A DNA stretch of 64,000 nucleotides from Gammaproteobacteria bacterium. Its GTDB lineage: Bacteria; Pseudomonadota; Gammaproteobacteria; SZUA-229. Made by a program: the position numbers and the translations under genes. The stretch lies in contig JAOUKV010000004.1 of NCBI GenBank assembly GCA_029882355.1, positions 1-64,000 of the forward strand, in the 5' to 3' direction. Positions 10,671 through 21,797 of the stretch are shown piece after piece. How positions within the stretch are numbered: the stretch's first letter is position 1; every line of letters starts with the position of its first letter. The notes beneath the pieces are model-generated. The model saw nothing but the letters and a program-made list of their open reading frames with translations. It made no database searches and was not told the DNA's origin.

Positions 10671-11749
10671 ATCAATCCACCTACCAACATGCAGCGTTCA
10701 GCAACCTCATTAGAAGCATTCGGTTTTGCCTGCGAACGCGCCGACTTTGCCATAGACAAAATTCGATCTCGATGCTGCATTAATTCAATCATTGTTAATT
10801 TCAACCACTCTGCATCCATATCATTTTGCTGCCGCACAATCGCAGCACCAACCCGCTCAAGGTATTCCGCATTCATTGTTTGATGATCATCAACCGCATG
10901 TGGATATGGCACTAAAATAGAAGCCACACCCGCCGCCGCCAATTCAAATACAGTCATTGCTCCGGCTCGACAGATCACCAAATCTGCCCATGCATACGCT
11001 GCTGCCATATCATCGACAAAAGCATCAACTCTTGCTTCAACATTAAATTTTTCGTACAAAGCCTGCGCATCACCGTGATTTTTCAAACCTGTCTGATGCC
11101 ACACTTCTGGCCTGGCTGCTGGCTCGATTTTCGATACCGCTTCAGGCACCAACTCATTTAACCTTACCGCACCCAAACTGCCACCAATTACCAGCACACG
11201 TAAAGCGCCATCATGACTAGCCAGTCTTTTTTCAGGTGTCGGCAAATCAATAATATCTTTCCGCACAGGGTTACCAACATAGTGCGCATTCTTGCCGAGC
11301 GCTCCAGGGAAAGCCTCCATCACTTCACTAGCCACAATCGAAAGCAATCTATTAGTTAATCCTGCAACGGCATTTTGTTCATGTATTAACAATGGCTTTC
11401 TTAATAACCATGCCATCAAACCGCCCGGGCCAGATGCAAAACCACCCATACCCAAAACTGCACAAGGTTTTCTTTTTAACAAAACTAATAACGCCTGATA
11501 GCAAGCCACTAACAATCGTGCGGGTGCCAGCAATGTGTTAACAATTCCTTTTCCACGCCAACCTGAAATACTCAACCATTCAATCGGATAACCCGCCTGC
11601 GGCACCAGTCTTGCTTCAATACCAGCTTGTGTACCTAACCAAATCACGGGCACACCTCTGGCTCGCAATTCATCTGCCACCGCCAATGCTGGAAACACAT
11701 GCCCACCTGTGCCACCAGCCATAATCAAGATAGGTCGTACGGCTCTCAA
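10667..11749 (-). CDS. murG: UDP-GlcNAc:lipid I N-acetylglucosaminyltransferase MurG
   Basis: Membrane-associated GT28 glycosyltransferase that turns lipid I into lipid II on the inner face of the cytoplasmic membrane. The 360-residue protein has the first glycine loop [15 protein letters not shown], the [11 protein letters not shown] segment, the third loop [13 protein letters not shown] and the UDP-GlcNAc site [15 protein letters not shown]. It overlaps both ftsW and murC by 4 bases. Confidence 0.98.
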   Translation of the reverse strand: MRAVRPILIMAGGTGGHVFPALAVADELRARGVPVIWLGTQAGIEARLVPQAGYPIEWLSISGWRGKGIVNTLLAPARLLVACYQALLVLLKRKPCAVLGMGGFASGPGGLMAWLLRKPLLIHEQNAVAGLTNRLLSIVASEVMEAFPGALGKNAHYVGNPVRKDIIDLPTPEKRLASHDGALRVLVIGGSLGAVRLNELVPEAVSKIEPAARPEVWHQTGLKNHGDAQALYEKFNVEARVDAFVDDMAAAYAWADLVICRAGAMTVFELAAAGVASILVPYPHAVDDHQTMNAEYLERVGAAIVRQQNDMDAEWLKLTMIELMQHRDRILSMAKSARSQAKPNASNEVAERCMLVGGLI

Positions 11750-12972
11750 GCAGCACCTCCTGCAACCAGCGTTTTACGACGCTGCACGCTTCGACCTACA
11801 GCCTGTTTTGAAAACTCACCACACTCGCAATGAATACGTAATATCAGGCCAATAGCCATACAACAAACAACCAGACTACTACCGCCATAACTCATCAATG
11901 GTAACGTCAAACCTTTGGTTGGCATCAGCCCCATGTTTACTCCCATATTGATCACTGCCTGTAGCGCTAACCAAACACCAATCCCATAAGCAACATACGC
12001 AGCAAAGCGATTACCACTTTTTTCTGCCTGTAATCCAATCTTGAAGATTCTAAAAAACAATACTGTGAACATAACAATCACAAAACATACACCCACAAAA
12101 CCTAACTCTTCAGATAACACAGCAAATAAAAAATCCGTATGCGACTCAGGCAAATAAAATAATTTCTGTACGCTGCCACCCAAACCAGTGCCAAACCAGC
12201 CTCCTGTACCAATAGCAATAAGTGACTGTGTTAGCTGAAAACCAGTATCAAAAGGGTCCGCCCAGGGGTTCATAAATGAAGTCAAACGCTCCATACGATA
12301 CGGCGATGAAATAATTAACATCAATGCACTAGCACCAAACAAAACCATAAATGACAAGAACTGAAGAAAGCGTACACCACCCAAAAATGTCATCGCCAAA
12401 ACCGTACCCATAATAACCACGGTCGAACCAAAATCTGGTTCCATTAATAACAATAATCCAGCTAAACCCACCATCAACATTGGCTTAATAAAACCACGCA
12501 ATGATGTTCTTACTTCTTCACCATGACGAACTAAATAACCTGCAACATAAATCAATAAAAACAACTTCACTACTTCTGAAACCTGTAGATTGACAATTCC
12601 AACTGAAATCCAACGCGTACTGCCATTTATTGTTTTTCCAACTCCTGGTATTAATACCAGCACCAATAAGAACAAAGCAAAACCTAACAAGGCAACACCT
12701 GATTTTTCCCATTGCACCAGGCGTATACGATAAACTACAGCTGCTGCTATTAGGCCAATACTGACAAAAATAAATTGTCGCTGAAAATAATAAAATGGAT
12801 TAGAAAAATTACGATCCGCAATCCCCACTGATGCAGAAGCCACCATCACAAGCCCTAACGACAACAATGCAAGACTAACAAATACCAGTATCGGATCCAG
12901 ATGATCTAGTTGCCATGAACTAATCCTCTTAAATTCTGATTTAATTACAGGCATAACCATACGTACACTCAT
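11746..12972 (-). CDS. ftsW: Septal peptidoglycan glycosyltransferase FtsW
   Basis: SEDS-family polymerase that works with FtsI at the division septum. The 408-residue protein has about ten membrane helices, the conserved PDFGSTVV motif containing the catalytic aspartate near residue 187, the SLIAIGTGGWFGTGLGGS segment, and the C-terminal LPLMSYGGSSL signature. It overlaps murD and murG by 4 bases each. The dcw position favours FtsW over the paralogue RodA. Confidence 0.97.
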   Translation of the reverse strand: MSVRMVMPVIKSEFKRISSWQLDHLDPILVFVSLALLSLGLVMVASASVGIADRNFSNPFYYFQRQFIFVSIGLIAAAVVYRIRLVQWEKSGVALLGFALFLLVLVLIPGVGKTINGSTRWISVGIVNLQVSEVVKLFLLIYVAGYLVRHGEEVRTSLRGFIKPMLMVGLAGLLLLMEPDFGSTVVIMGTVLAMTFLGGVRFLQFLSFMVLFGASALMLIISSPYRMERLTSFMNPWADPFDTGFQLTQSLIAIGTGGWFGTGLGGSVQKLFYLPESHTDFLFAVLSEELGFVGVCFVIVMFTVLFFRIFKIGLQAEKSGNRFAAYVAYGIGVWLALQAVINMGVNMGLMPTKGLTLPLMSYGGSSLVVCCMAIGLILRIHCECGEFSKQAVGRSVQRRKTLVAGGAA

Positions 12973-14315
12973 TGAACATGCTCCCGGACAGCATCAGCAA
13001 AAACCTGTCCTCGATGTTCAAAATTACGATACATATCAAAACTTGCACAGGCGGGTGATAACAAAACATTATCACCCGCCTGGGCTAACCCAGAGGCCTT
13101 AATAACCGCCTCATCCATGTCTGCTGCATGCACAATTGGCACAACATCATTTAACGCTTGCTCTATCAAATTTGTATCACGACCAATCAAGATAACCGCC
13201 CGTAAATGCTGACCAGCAACTTCGGCAAGCGGTGCAAAATCGGCATCCTTTGCCTCACCACCTGCAATTAACACATGCATGCCTGGCAAGCCTTCAATAG
13301 CTGCAATGCAGGCACCCACATTTGTAGCCTTGGAATCATTAAACCAGTTCACGCCGTCCTTTTCTGCCAGCCACTGCATACGGTGCTCTAGTCCAGAAAA
13401 GTTTTTAATCGCTTCAATCATAAATCGCTTCGGAATATTTAACACCGAACCCATCGCCAGGGCAGCTAACACATTTGCAATATTGTGTGCGCCTTTTATT
13501 TTTACTTCATCAACACTTAATAAACGTTCTTCACCATGGCACAACCAGTTGTTACCACCGTATTCACGCAAGCCGAAATCATTAGCCAATGGCTCTTGCA
13601 TGGTAAAACCAACAGACTCCGAACAGGCACATAGTTGATTACTCGCTAATTCATCATCTCTATTCACAACACAGATTTTTGCATTACGGTAGATATCCTG
13701 CTTAGTCATCACATAATCATTTAAATCATGGTAACGATCCATATGATCAGCGCTAATATTCAGCACAACCGCGACTTCCATCGGTAGATTTTGCAAAGTT
13801 TCTAGTTGAAAACTGGACAATTCCAAAACATATAATTCGTAATTATCTTCCAGAATATCAAGTACAGGCGTTCCAATGTTACCACCCACGGTGGCATCAA
13901 CACCTGCACATTTCGCCATTTCAGCCAACAAAGTCGTGACCGTGCTCTTACCATTTGAACCGGTAATACCGACAACGGGTGCAGTTACTTCATGGGCAAA
14001 CAAATCTATATCACCAGTAATTTCTACGCCATGCTCTTTAGCCTCTTGTAATGCAATTTCTGACATAGGTACGCCGGGACTAACGACGATACGTCGCGCA
14101 GAAGTAAATAGCGCGGGCTTAAACTTTCCTGTATGTAATTCCACATCTGGGAAATTCTCTTTTAACAGTTTCATGCCCGGTGGCAGGTCACGACTATCTA
14201 CAACAACAACCTGTTCACCAAGGCCACGTAAATAACGCACGACAGACAAGCCTGTCACCCCCAGCCCAACGACCAGGGTATAAATTGCATTTCTTTTAAG
14301 TTGCGTTTTTTCCAT
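12969..14315 (-). CDS. murD: UDP-N-acetylmuramoylalanine--D-glutamate ligase MurD
   Basis: Mur ligase that adds D-Glu to UDP-MurNAc-L-Ala. I start it at ATG 14315 (MEKTQLKRN), giving 448 residues, close to the family length. An upstream TTG at 14381 would overlap mraY by 29 bases and add 22 unconserved residues. Visible motifs are the N-terminal VVGLGVTGLSVVRYL, the ATP loop GITGSNGKSTVTTLL, the NISADHMDR block and the C-terminal LLSPACASFDMYRNFEHRG. The Shine-Dalgarno sequence is weak. Confidence 0.96.
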   Translation of the reverse strand: MEKTQLKRNAIYTLVVGLGVTGLSVVRYLRGLGEQVVVVDSRDLPPGMKLLKENFPDVELHTGKFKPALFTSARRIVVSPGVPMSEIALQEAKEHGVEITGDIDLFAHEVTAPVVGITGSNGKSTVTTLLAEMAKCAGVDATVGGNIGTPVLDILEDNYELYVLELSSFQLETLQNLPMEVAVVLNISADHMDRYHDLNDYVMTKQDIYRNAKICVVNRDDELASNQLCACSESVGFTMQEPLANDFGLREYGGNNWLCHGEERLLSVDEVKIKGAHNIANVLAALAMGSVLNIPKRFMIEAIKNFSGLEHRMQWLAEKDGVNWFNDSKATNVGACIAAIEGLPGMHVLIAGGEAKDADFAPLAEVAGQHLRAVILIGRDTNLIEQALNDVVPIVHAADMDEAVIKASGLAQAGDNVLLSPACASFDMYRNFEHRGQVFADAVREHVQ

Positions 14316-14352
14316 TTTATTTTTTAACTTCGATATTATAAATATCGCTTTG

Positions 14353-15435
14353 TTATCGTACCTTGAGTGAAGCCAAACCAATTAATACCAGTATTACTGT
14401 AATTATCCAGAAGCGAACAATTACTCTCGGTTCCGGCCAGCCTTTTAATTCAAAATGATGATGCAATGGCGCCATTCTAAAAATTCGTTTTCCTGTCAAT
14501 TTGAATGAAGCCACCTGCATGATCACTGACACCGTTTCCATAACGAAAACACCACCCATAATTAACAACACCAACTCCTGACGAATTAAAACGGCGACCA
14601 CACCCAGGGCAGCACCCAATGCCAAAGCACCTACATCGCCCATAAAAACTTGTGCTGGGTAAGTGTTGAACCATAAAAACCCTAAACCCGCGCCAACCAG
14701 AGAACCACAAAATATAGTCAACTCACCGGAGCCCGCAATATAGGGAATACCCAGATAACCCGCAAAACCGACATGTCCTGTTACATAAGCAAAAATAGCC
14801 AGCGCACCCGCCACCATCACAGTAGGCATAATCGCCAGACCATCAAGACCATCAGTCAGATTTACCGCATTACTACTACCGACAATGACAAAGTAACTCA
14901 GGACAACAAACCAGCCACCTAAAGGAATCATCACATCCTTAACAAAAGGGAAAATCAAAGTTGTTTCAACTGGCGTTTCAGCCATGCGATACATAACCAC
15001 TGCTGCGCCTAAACCAAAAATAGTTTGCCAAAAATACTTTGCTTTAGCCGTCAACCCTTTTGAATTTCCATAGACCAGTTTTTTATAATCATCGACACCA
15101 CCAATCAATCCAAACAATAAAGTAACAATCAGCGCGACCCAAACTTTGTCACTAGAAAGATCACTCCATAAAAGCGTGCTTACTGCTACTGAGACCAGTA
15201 TCAGCGCACCACCCATAGTTGGTGTACCCGCCTTGGACAAATGAGATTGCGGTCCATCATCACGTATAGTTTGACCAATTTTGTAACTGACTAATTTTCG
15301 AATCATTGCAGGACCAATCAGCAATGACAGCATTAGCGCCGTAATGGTTCCAAGAATCGCACGCAGGGTGAGATACTGAAACACATTAAAACCGCTGTGA
15401 TACTGCTGTAGATATTCTGTGAATATAAGCAACAT
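14353..15435 (-). CDS. mraY: Phospho-N-acetylmuramoyl-pentapeptide-transferase MraY
   Basis: Integral membrane enzyme that transfers phospho-MurNAc-pentapeptide to undecaprenyl phosphate, making lipid I. The 360-residue protein has about ten membrane helices and the family signatures [12 protein letters not shown] near residue 70, [13 protein letters not shown] with catalytic aspartates near 190-195, [11 protein letters not shown], and the cytoplasmic histidine motif [14 protein letters not shown]. It overlaps murF by one base. Confidence 0.98.
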   Translation of the reverse strand: MLLIFTEYLQQYHSGFNVFQYLTLRAILGTITALMLSLLIGPAMIRKLVSYKIGQTIRDDGPQSHLSKAGTPTMGGALILVSVAVSTLLWSDLSSDKVWVALIVTLLFGLIGGVDDYKKLVYGNSKGLTAKAKYFWQTIFGLGAAVVMYRMAETPVETTLIFPFVKDVMIPLGGWFVVLSYFVIVGSSNAVNLTDGLDGLAIMPTVMVAGALAIFAYVTGHVGFAGYLGIPYIAGSGELTIFCGSLVGAGLGFLWFNTYPAQVFMGDVGALALGAALGVVAVLIRQELVLLIMGGVFVMETVSVIMQVASFKLTGKRIFRMAPLHHHFELKGWPEPRVIVRFWIITVILVLIGLASLKVR

Positions 15436-16799
15436 CAGCTCACCCTCTGTTTATTATTGTTATCATTTAGCAGCAAAGCATTAACCACTTTTTCCATAGC
15501 CATAGAGCGCGAGCCCTTAACTAAGACTGTTGTTGATGCATTCATATTTTCTACAAGCACTTCAATCAGTGCATTCCGGTCTTCGTAGAATGAAGCGCCC
15601 TCACCAAAACCCTTAACCGCATTACGGCTCAACTCACCAATAGCGTAAAGCTTGTCAACACCCTGCTTTTTGGCATGACGACCTGCCTCAAAATGCAAAG
15701 CGGCAGCCGACTCACCCAGCTCTGCCATATCACCCAGCACCAGACAGGACTCACCCTCCATTTCTGTTAATACATCGATCGCCGCATTAAGTGAAAGTGG
15801 ATTAGCGTTATAACTATCATCAATTAGACGCACACCATTCAGCCCTGGCTGAATATTCAAACGACCAGATACACTTGAAAATGACTGTAGTCCTGAAACT
15901 ATATTTTCAGGACTCACTTCCAGAACAAGTGCCACGGCTGTTGATGCAAGTGCATTCATCACGTTATGGCGACCAGGTATATTCATAGTGATATTCATAT
16001 CCGCTGATCCGGTTTTAAATACATAAGCGCCATCACCTGCTGCTTCAGCATAAACATCCGCTTTTTTATCTTTCATCGAGAAAGTGACAATGTTTTTCCC
16101 CTTACAAACCTGTTGCCAGTAATCAGCATAATCATCATCAAGATTAATAATGGCAACACCGTCATCCGTCAGGCCACCATAAATTTCAGACTTGGCCTGA
16201 GCCACTTTTTCAATCGAACCAAACCCTTCAAGATGCGCTGGACCTGCATTGGTAATCACAGCAACATCCGGCTTCGCTATCTGTGTTAGATAATTAATTT
16301 CATCGACATGATTTGCACCCATTTCTATCACCGCATAATCATGTTGCTGACGAATTGATAACAAAGTCATGGGCATACCAATATCATTATTAAGATTACC
16401 CTGCGTTGATAAAACTCGATCTTTACCAACCGCTTCAAATAAAATTGCACGACACATTTCTTTAACCGTTGTCTTGCCATTACTGCCCGTTATCGCAACT
16501 AGCTTGCCTTTAAATTGACGGCGCCATTCTGCAGCCAGATTACCCAGAGCAATACGCGTATCACCGACACAAATTTGCGGTAAAGCCAGCACCTTAGGAT
16601 CACTGACCAATGCACCCGCAGCACCTAACTCAGCAGCCTGATTTAAAAAAGCATGACCATCAAAATTTTCACCCTTAAGTGCCACGTATAAATCATTTTT
16701 GGCCAGTGTGCGCGTATCCTTGGAGACGGCAGAAAATACTGCATCATCACCTCGCAGTTCACCGCCGATGGCCAAAGCGGCCTGAGAAAGACTCATCAT
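15435..16799 (-). CDS. murF: UDP-MurNAc-tripeptide--D-Ala-D-Ala ligase MurF
   Basis: Last cytoplasmic Mur ligase; it attaches the D-Ala-D-Ala dipeptide supplied by Ddl. The 454-residue protein has the ATP loop [14 protein letters not shown] near residue 105, [13 protein letters not shown], the [12 protein letters not shown] block and the SYNANPLSL motif that distinguishes MurF. It overlaps murE by 4 bases and mraY by one. Confidence 0.97.
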   Translation of the reverse strand: MMSLSQAALAIGGELRGDDAVFSAVSKDTRTLAKNDLYVALKGENFDGHAFLNQAAELGAAGALVSDPKVLALPQICVGDTRIALGNLAAEWRRQFKGKLVAITGSNGKTTVKEMCRAILFEAVGKDRVLSTQGNLNNDIGMPMTLLSIRQQHDYAVIEMGANHVDEINYLTQIAKPDVAVITNAGPAHLEGFGSIEKVAQAKSEIYGGLTDDGVAIINLDDDYADYWQQVCKGKNIVTFSMKDKKADVYAEAAGDGAYVFKTGSADMNITMNIPGRHNVMNALASTAVALVLEVSPENIVSGLQSFSSVSGRLNIQPGLNGVRLIDDSYNANPLSLNAAIDVLTEMEGESCLVLGDMAELGESAAALHFEAGRHAKKQGVDKLYAIGELSRNAVKGFGEGASFYEDRNALIEVLVENMNASTTVLVKGSRSMAMEKVVNALLLNDNNNKQRVS

Positions 16800-18331
16800 T
16801 GCACCATCCCCAAATATTCTTTTGCAAGCTTGCGGTCATCAAACTCAAAAGTTTCGTCACCGACTATCTGCACGCACTCATGGCCCTTACCCGCCAGCAG
16901 CACTACATCATTCTCATGCGCCTGCTCAATCGCATAGGCAATCGCATCTCGACGATCAGCAATCACTTTTACTTTTGATGCATCTGCAAAACCAGCAACA
17001 ACTTCATCATTAATTTTCTGAGCATTTTCACTACGCGGGTTATCACTTGTGACGACCACCTTATCCGCATATTGCTCTGCAACCTTTGCCATTAAAGGAC
17101 GCTTGCTGCGATCACGATCACCGCCGCAACCAAAGACGCACCAGAGCTGTCCGTCAAAATGTGTTTTAACCGCTTTACAGGCTTCAGCCAGTGCCGCCGG
17201 AGTGTGCGCAAAATCCACCACCACCGATGGCTTATTATCTGCGGCGATCACTTCCATACGTCCCGGTACCGGTGAAATCTTTTTCAGTTTTTTTAGCGCC
17301 ACTGCAAGCGGCATGTCATTAATTAACAATATGCATAACACAGCCAGCACATTAGATACATTGAAGCCACCCAATAATGAAAGTGATAAATCAGCACCAC
17401 CCTGCGGTGTTTTAAGCGCAACTTCATAACCCTGAGCCACCGCTTTTATACTCACCGCCTGCACAAAACAATCTGCATAATTCTGCCAGTCATCAAACTC
17501 AGCTTGTGTACTGTAGCCCCAAACTGACAATCGACCTTTACACTCTTTAGCCAGTACGCGACCATAGTCATCATCGAGATTAATCACTGCCGTGTTTAAA
17601 CCGGGCATGAAAAATAACTGTCGCTTCACTTCCGCATAGGCTTCTAGCGTTTCGTGATAATCAAGGTGATCCTGCGACAAATTGGTAAACACGGCCGAGT
17701 CAAACAAAACACCGTTAACCCTGCCTTGATCAAGGCCATGCGATGACACTTCCATTGCTACATTTATTGCATGATTAGTACGCAAGATTTCGAGATATCG
17801 GTGTATTGACACGGCATCTGACGTTGTCAGTCCCGTCATTTTTAACTCGCCAGGAAAACCATTACCCAAAGTACCCAGCACACCACAGCGCTTATTGGCT
17901 TCATCCATGCATTGCGCGATAAAGTGCGCCACTGATGTTTTTCCATTAGTACCAGTGATACCGATGACTTTAAGCTGCGCAGATGGATGCTGATAAAATC
18001 GATCAGCAATCTCACCCATTTTCATTTTCAACCCATCGCAATGCAGACAACTCACTCGCTGTGATATTTTTTCTATTACATCGTCACAGTTCTCACATTC
18101 ATCCCACAAAACAACCGTTGCACCTTTATCAATAGCTGCGTCTGCAAACATGACACCGTGCGCCGCTACGCCCTGACAGGCAAAAAACAAATCATTTTTT
18201 CTGGCTTTGCGACTGTCTACAGACAGCCCTTCGACTTGCAAATCGCCGCACTCATTCAATAAATCCTGCGCTACAAAATCCTTCAACAGGACTTTGAGCG
18301 GCGTTGAAGCTCTATATTGATCGACCAACAT
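16796..18331 (-). CDS. murE: UDP-MurNAc-L-Ala-D-Glu:meso-diaminopimelate ligase MurE
   Basis: Mur ligase that adds the third stem-peptide residue. The 511-residue protein has GITGTNGKTSVAHF (ATP loop), the tract MEVSSHGLDQGRV, DFAHTPAALAEA, and the substrate-selecting motif DNPR in VTSDNPRSENA. DNPR is the meso-diaminopimelate signature, so this organism should have ordinary Gram-negative DAP-type peptidoglycan. It shares one base with ftsI and 4 with murF. Confidence 0.97.
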   Translation of the reverse strand: MLVDQYRASTPLKVLLKDFVAQDLLNECGDLQVEGLSVDSRKARKNDLFFACQGVAAHGVMFADAAIDKGATVVLWDECENCDDVIEKISQRVSCLHCDGLKMKMGEIADRFYQHPSAQLKVIGITGTNGKTSVAHFIAQCMDEANKRCGVLGTLGNGFPGELKMTGLTTSDAVSIHRYLEILRTNHAINVAMEVSSHGLDQGRVNGVLFDSAVFTNLSQDHLDYHETLEAYAEVKRQLFFMPGLNTAVINLDDDYGRVLAKECKGRLSVWGYSTQAEFDDWQNYADCFVQAVSIKAVAQGYEVALKTPQGGADLSLSLLGGFNVSNVLAVLCILLINDMPLAVALKKLKKISPVPGRMEVIAADNKPSVVVDFAHTPAALAEACKAVKTHFDGQLWCVFGCGGDRDRSKRPLMAKVAEQYADKVVVTSDNPRSENAQKINDEVVAGFADASKVKVIADRRDAIAYAIEQAHENDVVLLAGKGHECVQIVGDETFEFDDRKLAKEYLGMVQ

Positions 18332-20082
18332 CAGACTTGCCCGCCTTTAGATTTACGCTGTTTCAATTTCACATCAGGACTCATAACTAGCTGCTTACCA
18401 GAAACACGATCGGGGGCTACATCCAGTAAACGCATCGCACCTGCCATCACCTGACTGAACACTGGCGCTGCAACCTGACCACCAAAGTGTTCACCATTTC
18501 TCGGCTCGTCTATCATCACAACCATAACCAGCTCAGGCGAATCCGCTGGCACCATACCTGCAAAAATTGACAAATAACGTTCTTCTGCATAACCACCAGC
18601 AACAAATTTATGTACCGTGCCGGTTTTCCCGGCAACGCTGTAATTAGCCACTTGCGCACGACTGCCGGTACCTTCAGCACTAACCACACGCTGCATCATT
18701 TTTCGTACTGCCTGGGCCGTATCGACACGCATGACACGCTCACCTTTAACAGCTTGTTCGCTATGTAAAAAACTCACCGGCTTAATCACACCATCTGCCG
18801 CCAACGCTACATAGGCCCGCGCTAATTGCATGGGAGTGACTGATACACCATAACCAAATGACATAGTGGCTCTTTCAAAATCATTGTTCAGAGCACTTAT
18901 CGATAAACGTCCAGTTGCTTCACCGGGAAATCCGCTACCCGTACCTTCACCCAAACCCAGTTTTTGATACATATCCCATTGATCTTCGGCATCAATACCC
19001 AAAACAATTTTACTCATACCAACATTGCTCGATTTTTCAATCACACCACTAACATCAAGCTCACCGTAATTTCGATGATCACGAATCATGTTGCCCTGCA
19101 CTTTCATATAACCGGGTGCAGTATTTATTTTTGTTGTCGGTTTCCATATACCACCATCCAGTGCCGCCGCCATCGTTAAAGGCTTCATGGTTGAGCCAGG
19201 CTCAAATACATCGGTAACTGAACGATTACGTGTCGCTTCAGGGCGCATCTGACTTCTATCATTAACATTATAAGAAGGCTGATTCACCATCGCTAAAACT
19301 TCACCGCTTTCAACATCCAGCACCACTGCTGAGCCTGCTATTGCGTTATGTTTAATCACCGCTGCTTTTAAGGTTCGATAAGTCAAATATTGCAAACGTC
19401 GATCCAGACTCAAAACCACCGGCTTGCCCGGTTCTACTGAATGAATAAGTTCAACATCATCAAACACCCTGCCTAATCGATCACGGATAACTCTCTTTTT
19501 GCCTGGCTCACCTTTCAACCAGTCATTAAAAGCTAACTCAACACCTTCCTGACCATTATCATCAACATCTGAAAAACCAATTACGTGTGCGGCCACTTCA
19601 CCAGCAGGGTAATAACGACGATATTCATCCTGCAAAGCCAGTCCAGGTATCCCTAACGCCATTACCTTGTCAGCTAACTCTGGTGATACCTGACGCTTCA
19701 AATACATAAACTCGCGTTCCTGATTCGCCAGAATTTTTTTCTTTAACGCCTTTACATCCAGCGACAAAGTTGCTGCCAATTCAGGGATACGATCCATCGC
19801 TGAAACCACTTCACCAGGATTCAGCCAAATACTATTAACCGGCGTACTAACCGCAAACGGCTCACCATTTCTATCCACAATCTGACCACGATACGCAGGA
19901 ATAGAAACCACGCGTAGCTGCCGGGCATCACCCTGACGCTCAAAAAATTCACTATGCAAAATTTGCATATCAAGAGCCCGACCTAATAGCGCTGCCACAG
20001 CCATTAAAAAAACCACGAGCAACGAAATTCGACGCCATGGCATCAAAGGTTTTCCAACAACTTTTGTATTACTTAATCTCAT
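18331..20082 (-). CDS. ftsI: Septal transpeptidase FtsI (class B PBP3)
   Basis: Division-specific penicillin-binding protein that crosslinks septal peptidoglycan made by FtsW. The 583-residue protein has an N-terminal membrane helix (about 17-37), a pedestal domain, and a transpeptidase domain with the three catalytic motifs: STMK in FEPGSTMKPL (near residue 298), SSN in IEKSSNVGMS, and KTGT in VAGKTGTVHKF. It overlaps ftsL by 4 bases. Confidence 0.98.
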   Translation of the reverse strand: MRLSNTKVVGKPLMPWRRISLLVVFLMAVAALLGRALDMQILHSEFFERQGDARQLRVVSIPAYRGQIVDRNGEPFAVSTPVNSIWLNPGEVVSAMDRIPELAATLSLDVKALKKKILANQEREFMYLKRQVSPELADKVMALGIPGLALQDEYRRYYPAGEVAAHVIGFSDVDDNGQEGVELAFNDWLKGEPGKKRVIRDRLGRVFDDVELIHSVEPGKPVVLSLDRRLQYLTYRTLKAAVIKHNAIAGSAVVLDVESGEVLAMVNQPSYNVNDRSQMRPEATRNRSVTDVFEPGSTMKPLTMAAALDGGIWKPTTKINTAPGYMKVQGNMIRDHRNYGELDVSGVIEKSSNVGMSKIVLGIDAEDQWDMYQKLGLGEGTGSGFPGEATGRLSISALNNDFERATMSFGYGVSVTPMQLARAYVALAADGVIKPVSFLHSEQAVKGERVMRVDTAQAVRKMMQRVVSAEGTGSRAQVANYSVAGKTGTVHKFVAGGYAEERYLSIFAGMVPADSPELVMVVMIDEPRNGEHFGGQVAAPVFSQVMAGAMRLLDVAPDRVSGKQLVMSPDVKLKQRKSKGGQV

Positions 20083-20357
20083 GGATTAATAAACACCACT
20101 TTATCTGCGCTCGGCATAACCATCGACAAACGCTCCCGCGCCACCTGTTCGATACGACCATGACCAGACCAGGCACTCTGCTCTAATTGCAGCTGCCCCC
20201 ACTCCGTATTCGCTTCATCCACTTGATGCTTAAGCCCTTGTAACTCGACAAATAATTTTCTACTTTGGTGTTTGCTATAAACCAGCAAAATAGCCGAACT
20301 AAGTACAGCCATAAATACCAGCGTTACAATCACAAATAATCGTTGCTGCTCGCTCAT
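20079..20357 (-). CDS. ftsL: Cell division protein FtsL
   Basis: Small bitopic divisome protein of 92 residues that joins FtsQ and FtsB and activates FtsWI. It has one membrane helix (about 7-26) followed by a coiled-coil segment (about 30-65) and ends in the conserved RIEQVARERLSMVMPS block. It overlaps rsmH and ftsI by 4 bases. Size, topology and position carry the call because FtsL sequences are poorly conserved. Confidence 0.93.
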   Translation of the reverse strand: MSEQQRLFVIVTLVFMAVLSSAILLVYSKHQSRKLFVELQGLKHQVDEANTEWGQLQLEQSAWSGHGRIEQVARERLSMVMPSADKVVFINP

Positions 20358-21289
20358 TGAATACGCTCCAGCACTCGCAAACGCGCACTTCTTGATCTCA
20401 CGTTAACCGCCAACTCTTCTGCACCTGCAACCCAGGACTTGCCCACCAGTCGAAACGGCGGCTGCTCATCTTTATCCATTATCGGCAAACCTGGCGGCAA
20501 CTTGGGACGACTGGACTTAGTTCTCATAAATCGTTTCACCATTCGATCTTCCAATGAATGAAAACTAATCACCGCCAAACGACCACCCACAGACAACATT
20601 GAACTAGCTGCCTGCAAACCACTTTCTATCGATGGCAATTCCTGATTAATGTACATACGAATCGCCTGAAAACTACGCGTCGCCGGATGCTTGTGTTTTT
20701 CCTTCACTGGAATTGCATCAGAAATAATGCTCGCTAACATAGTAGTGTCATTTATCTCTTGCTCTGCTCTGCTCTCTACGATGGCCGTTGCAATACGCTT
20801 AGCAAACTTCTCTTCACCATAACGCTTTAATACCAAAATCAAATCTCGCGGTTCAACTCTGGCCAACCACTCCATTGCTGACTCGCCCTGCTCGGTGTTC
20901 ATGCGCATATCCAAAGGACCCGATTTCATAAAACTAAAACCGCGCCCGGCATCATCCAGCTGTGGTGACGACACACCCAGATCCATCAACACACCATCGA
21001 TACGATTATTCAAACCACGCGCCACAATGACAGACTCCATTTCACTAAAGTTGCAATGTTCAAATTCAATACGCGGATCATCCTTAAACTGCTCACGCCC
21101 GTAAGCGATAGCCTCTGGATCCTGATCGAAAGCAACCAAACGCCCCTCTCGACCCAAACGATTCAATATGGCACTGCTGTGCCCGCCCCGTCCAAATGTT
21201 GCATCGACATAAATTCCGTCCTGCTTAATATTTAGCGCCTCCAGCACTTCATTCAGAAGCACTGGTTGATGGCTATAATCAGTCTCCAT
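20354..21289 (-). CDS. rsmH: 16S rRNA (cytosine-1402-N4) methyltransferase RsmH
   Basis: SAM-dependent methyltransferase (formerly MraW) that modifies C1402 of 16S rRNA in the decoding centre. The 311-residue protein begins HQPVLLNEVLEAL, has the SAM loop VDATFGRGGHSSAIL, the DLGVSSPQLDDAGRGFSF motif and the C-terminal AVISFHSLEDRMVKRF. It lies 5 bases after mraZ and overlaps ftsL by 4. Confidence 0.98.
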   Translation of the reverse strand: METDYSHQPVLLNEVLEALNIKQDGIYVDATFGRGGHSSAILNRLGREGRLVAFDQDPEAIAYGREQFKDDPRIEFEHCNFSEMESVIVARGLNNRIDGVLMDLGVSSPQLDDAGRGFSFMKSGPLDMRMNTEQGESAMEWLARVEPRDLILVLKRYGEEKFAKRIATAIVESRAEQEINDTTMLASIISDAIPVKEKHKHPATRSFQAIRMYINQELPSIESGLQAASSMLSVGGRLAVISFHSLEDRMVKRFMRTKSSRPKLPPGLPIMDKDEQPPFRLVGKSWVAGAEELAVNVRSRSARLRVLERIQ

Positions 21290-21294
21290 ACCGG

Positions 21295-21753
21295 TTAAAG
21301 CGACAACTCTTCCAGTGCTATTGGAAGCTCACCCTCATCATCCTGCACACTACTCAACAATGAATCTTGACCGTCATTCCAGACCTCTTCATCCCAGATT
21401 TCGAATTTTTTGCCCTGACCAATCATGACAATTTTCTTAGACAGGCCTGCATAATCACGCAACAAGTTCGGCAAAAGAATTCGCCCCTGACCATCCATCT
21501 CACACTCAGTCGCATGACCAATCAACAAACGCTGTATCGCCTTCGCTCTTTTATTAAAACTGGGCAACTTAACCAGCTTACTTTCAATCACTTCCCATTC
21601 GGGCAGGGGATAAACCAGCAGACAGCCATCAGGGTCAACCGTCACAACCAACTGGCCATCACAATTTTCAAGCAAGCGCTCACGATAACGCGAAGGCATC
21701 GCCATTCGGCCCTTCGTGTCCAGCGCAAGATTGTTGATTCCCCTAAAACTCAT
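21295..21753 (-). CDS. mraZ: Transcriptional regulator MraZ
   Basis: AbrB-like ring-forming DNA-binding protein that represses its own dcw operon in Escherichia coli. The 152-residue protein has the two tandem SpoVT-AbrB repeats, each with the conserved DxKGRxxxPxxxR pattern: LDTKGRMAMPSRYRERL (about 12-28) and MDGQGRILLPNLLRDYA (about 91-107). AAAGG lies 5 bases before the ATG. It is first in the operon, directly downstream of three 5-base boxes that fit its known target, so autoregulation is likely. Confidence 0.97.
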   Translation of the reverse strand: MSFRGINNLALDTKGRMAMPSRYRERLLENCDGQLVVTVDPDGCLLVYPLPEWEVIESKLVKLPSFNKRAKAIQRLLIGHATECEMDGQGRILLPNLLRDYAGLSKKIVMIGQGKKFEIWDEEVWNDGQDSLLSSVQDDEGELPIALEELSL

Positions 21754-21763
21754 CGATACCTTT

Positions 21764-21788
21764 ACCCACTTTTACCCACATTTCTCCA
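21764..21788 (-). promoter_or_regulatory. MraZ operator: three TGGGN-type boxes spaced by 5
   Basis: On the minus strand the boxes read TGGAG (21788-21784), TGGGT (21778-21774) and TGGGT (21768-21764), each separated by exactly 5 bases, so they lie on the same helix face. This matches the TGGG repeat array bound by MraZ in other bacteria. They sit in the mraZ leader between the predicted start site and the ATG. Confidence 0.8.
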
Positions 21789-21797
21789 CATAGCGAC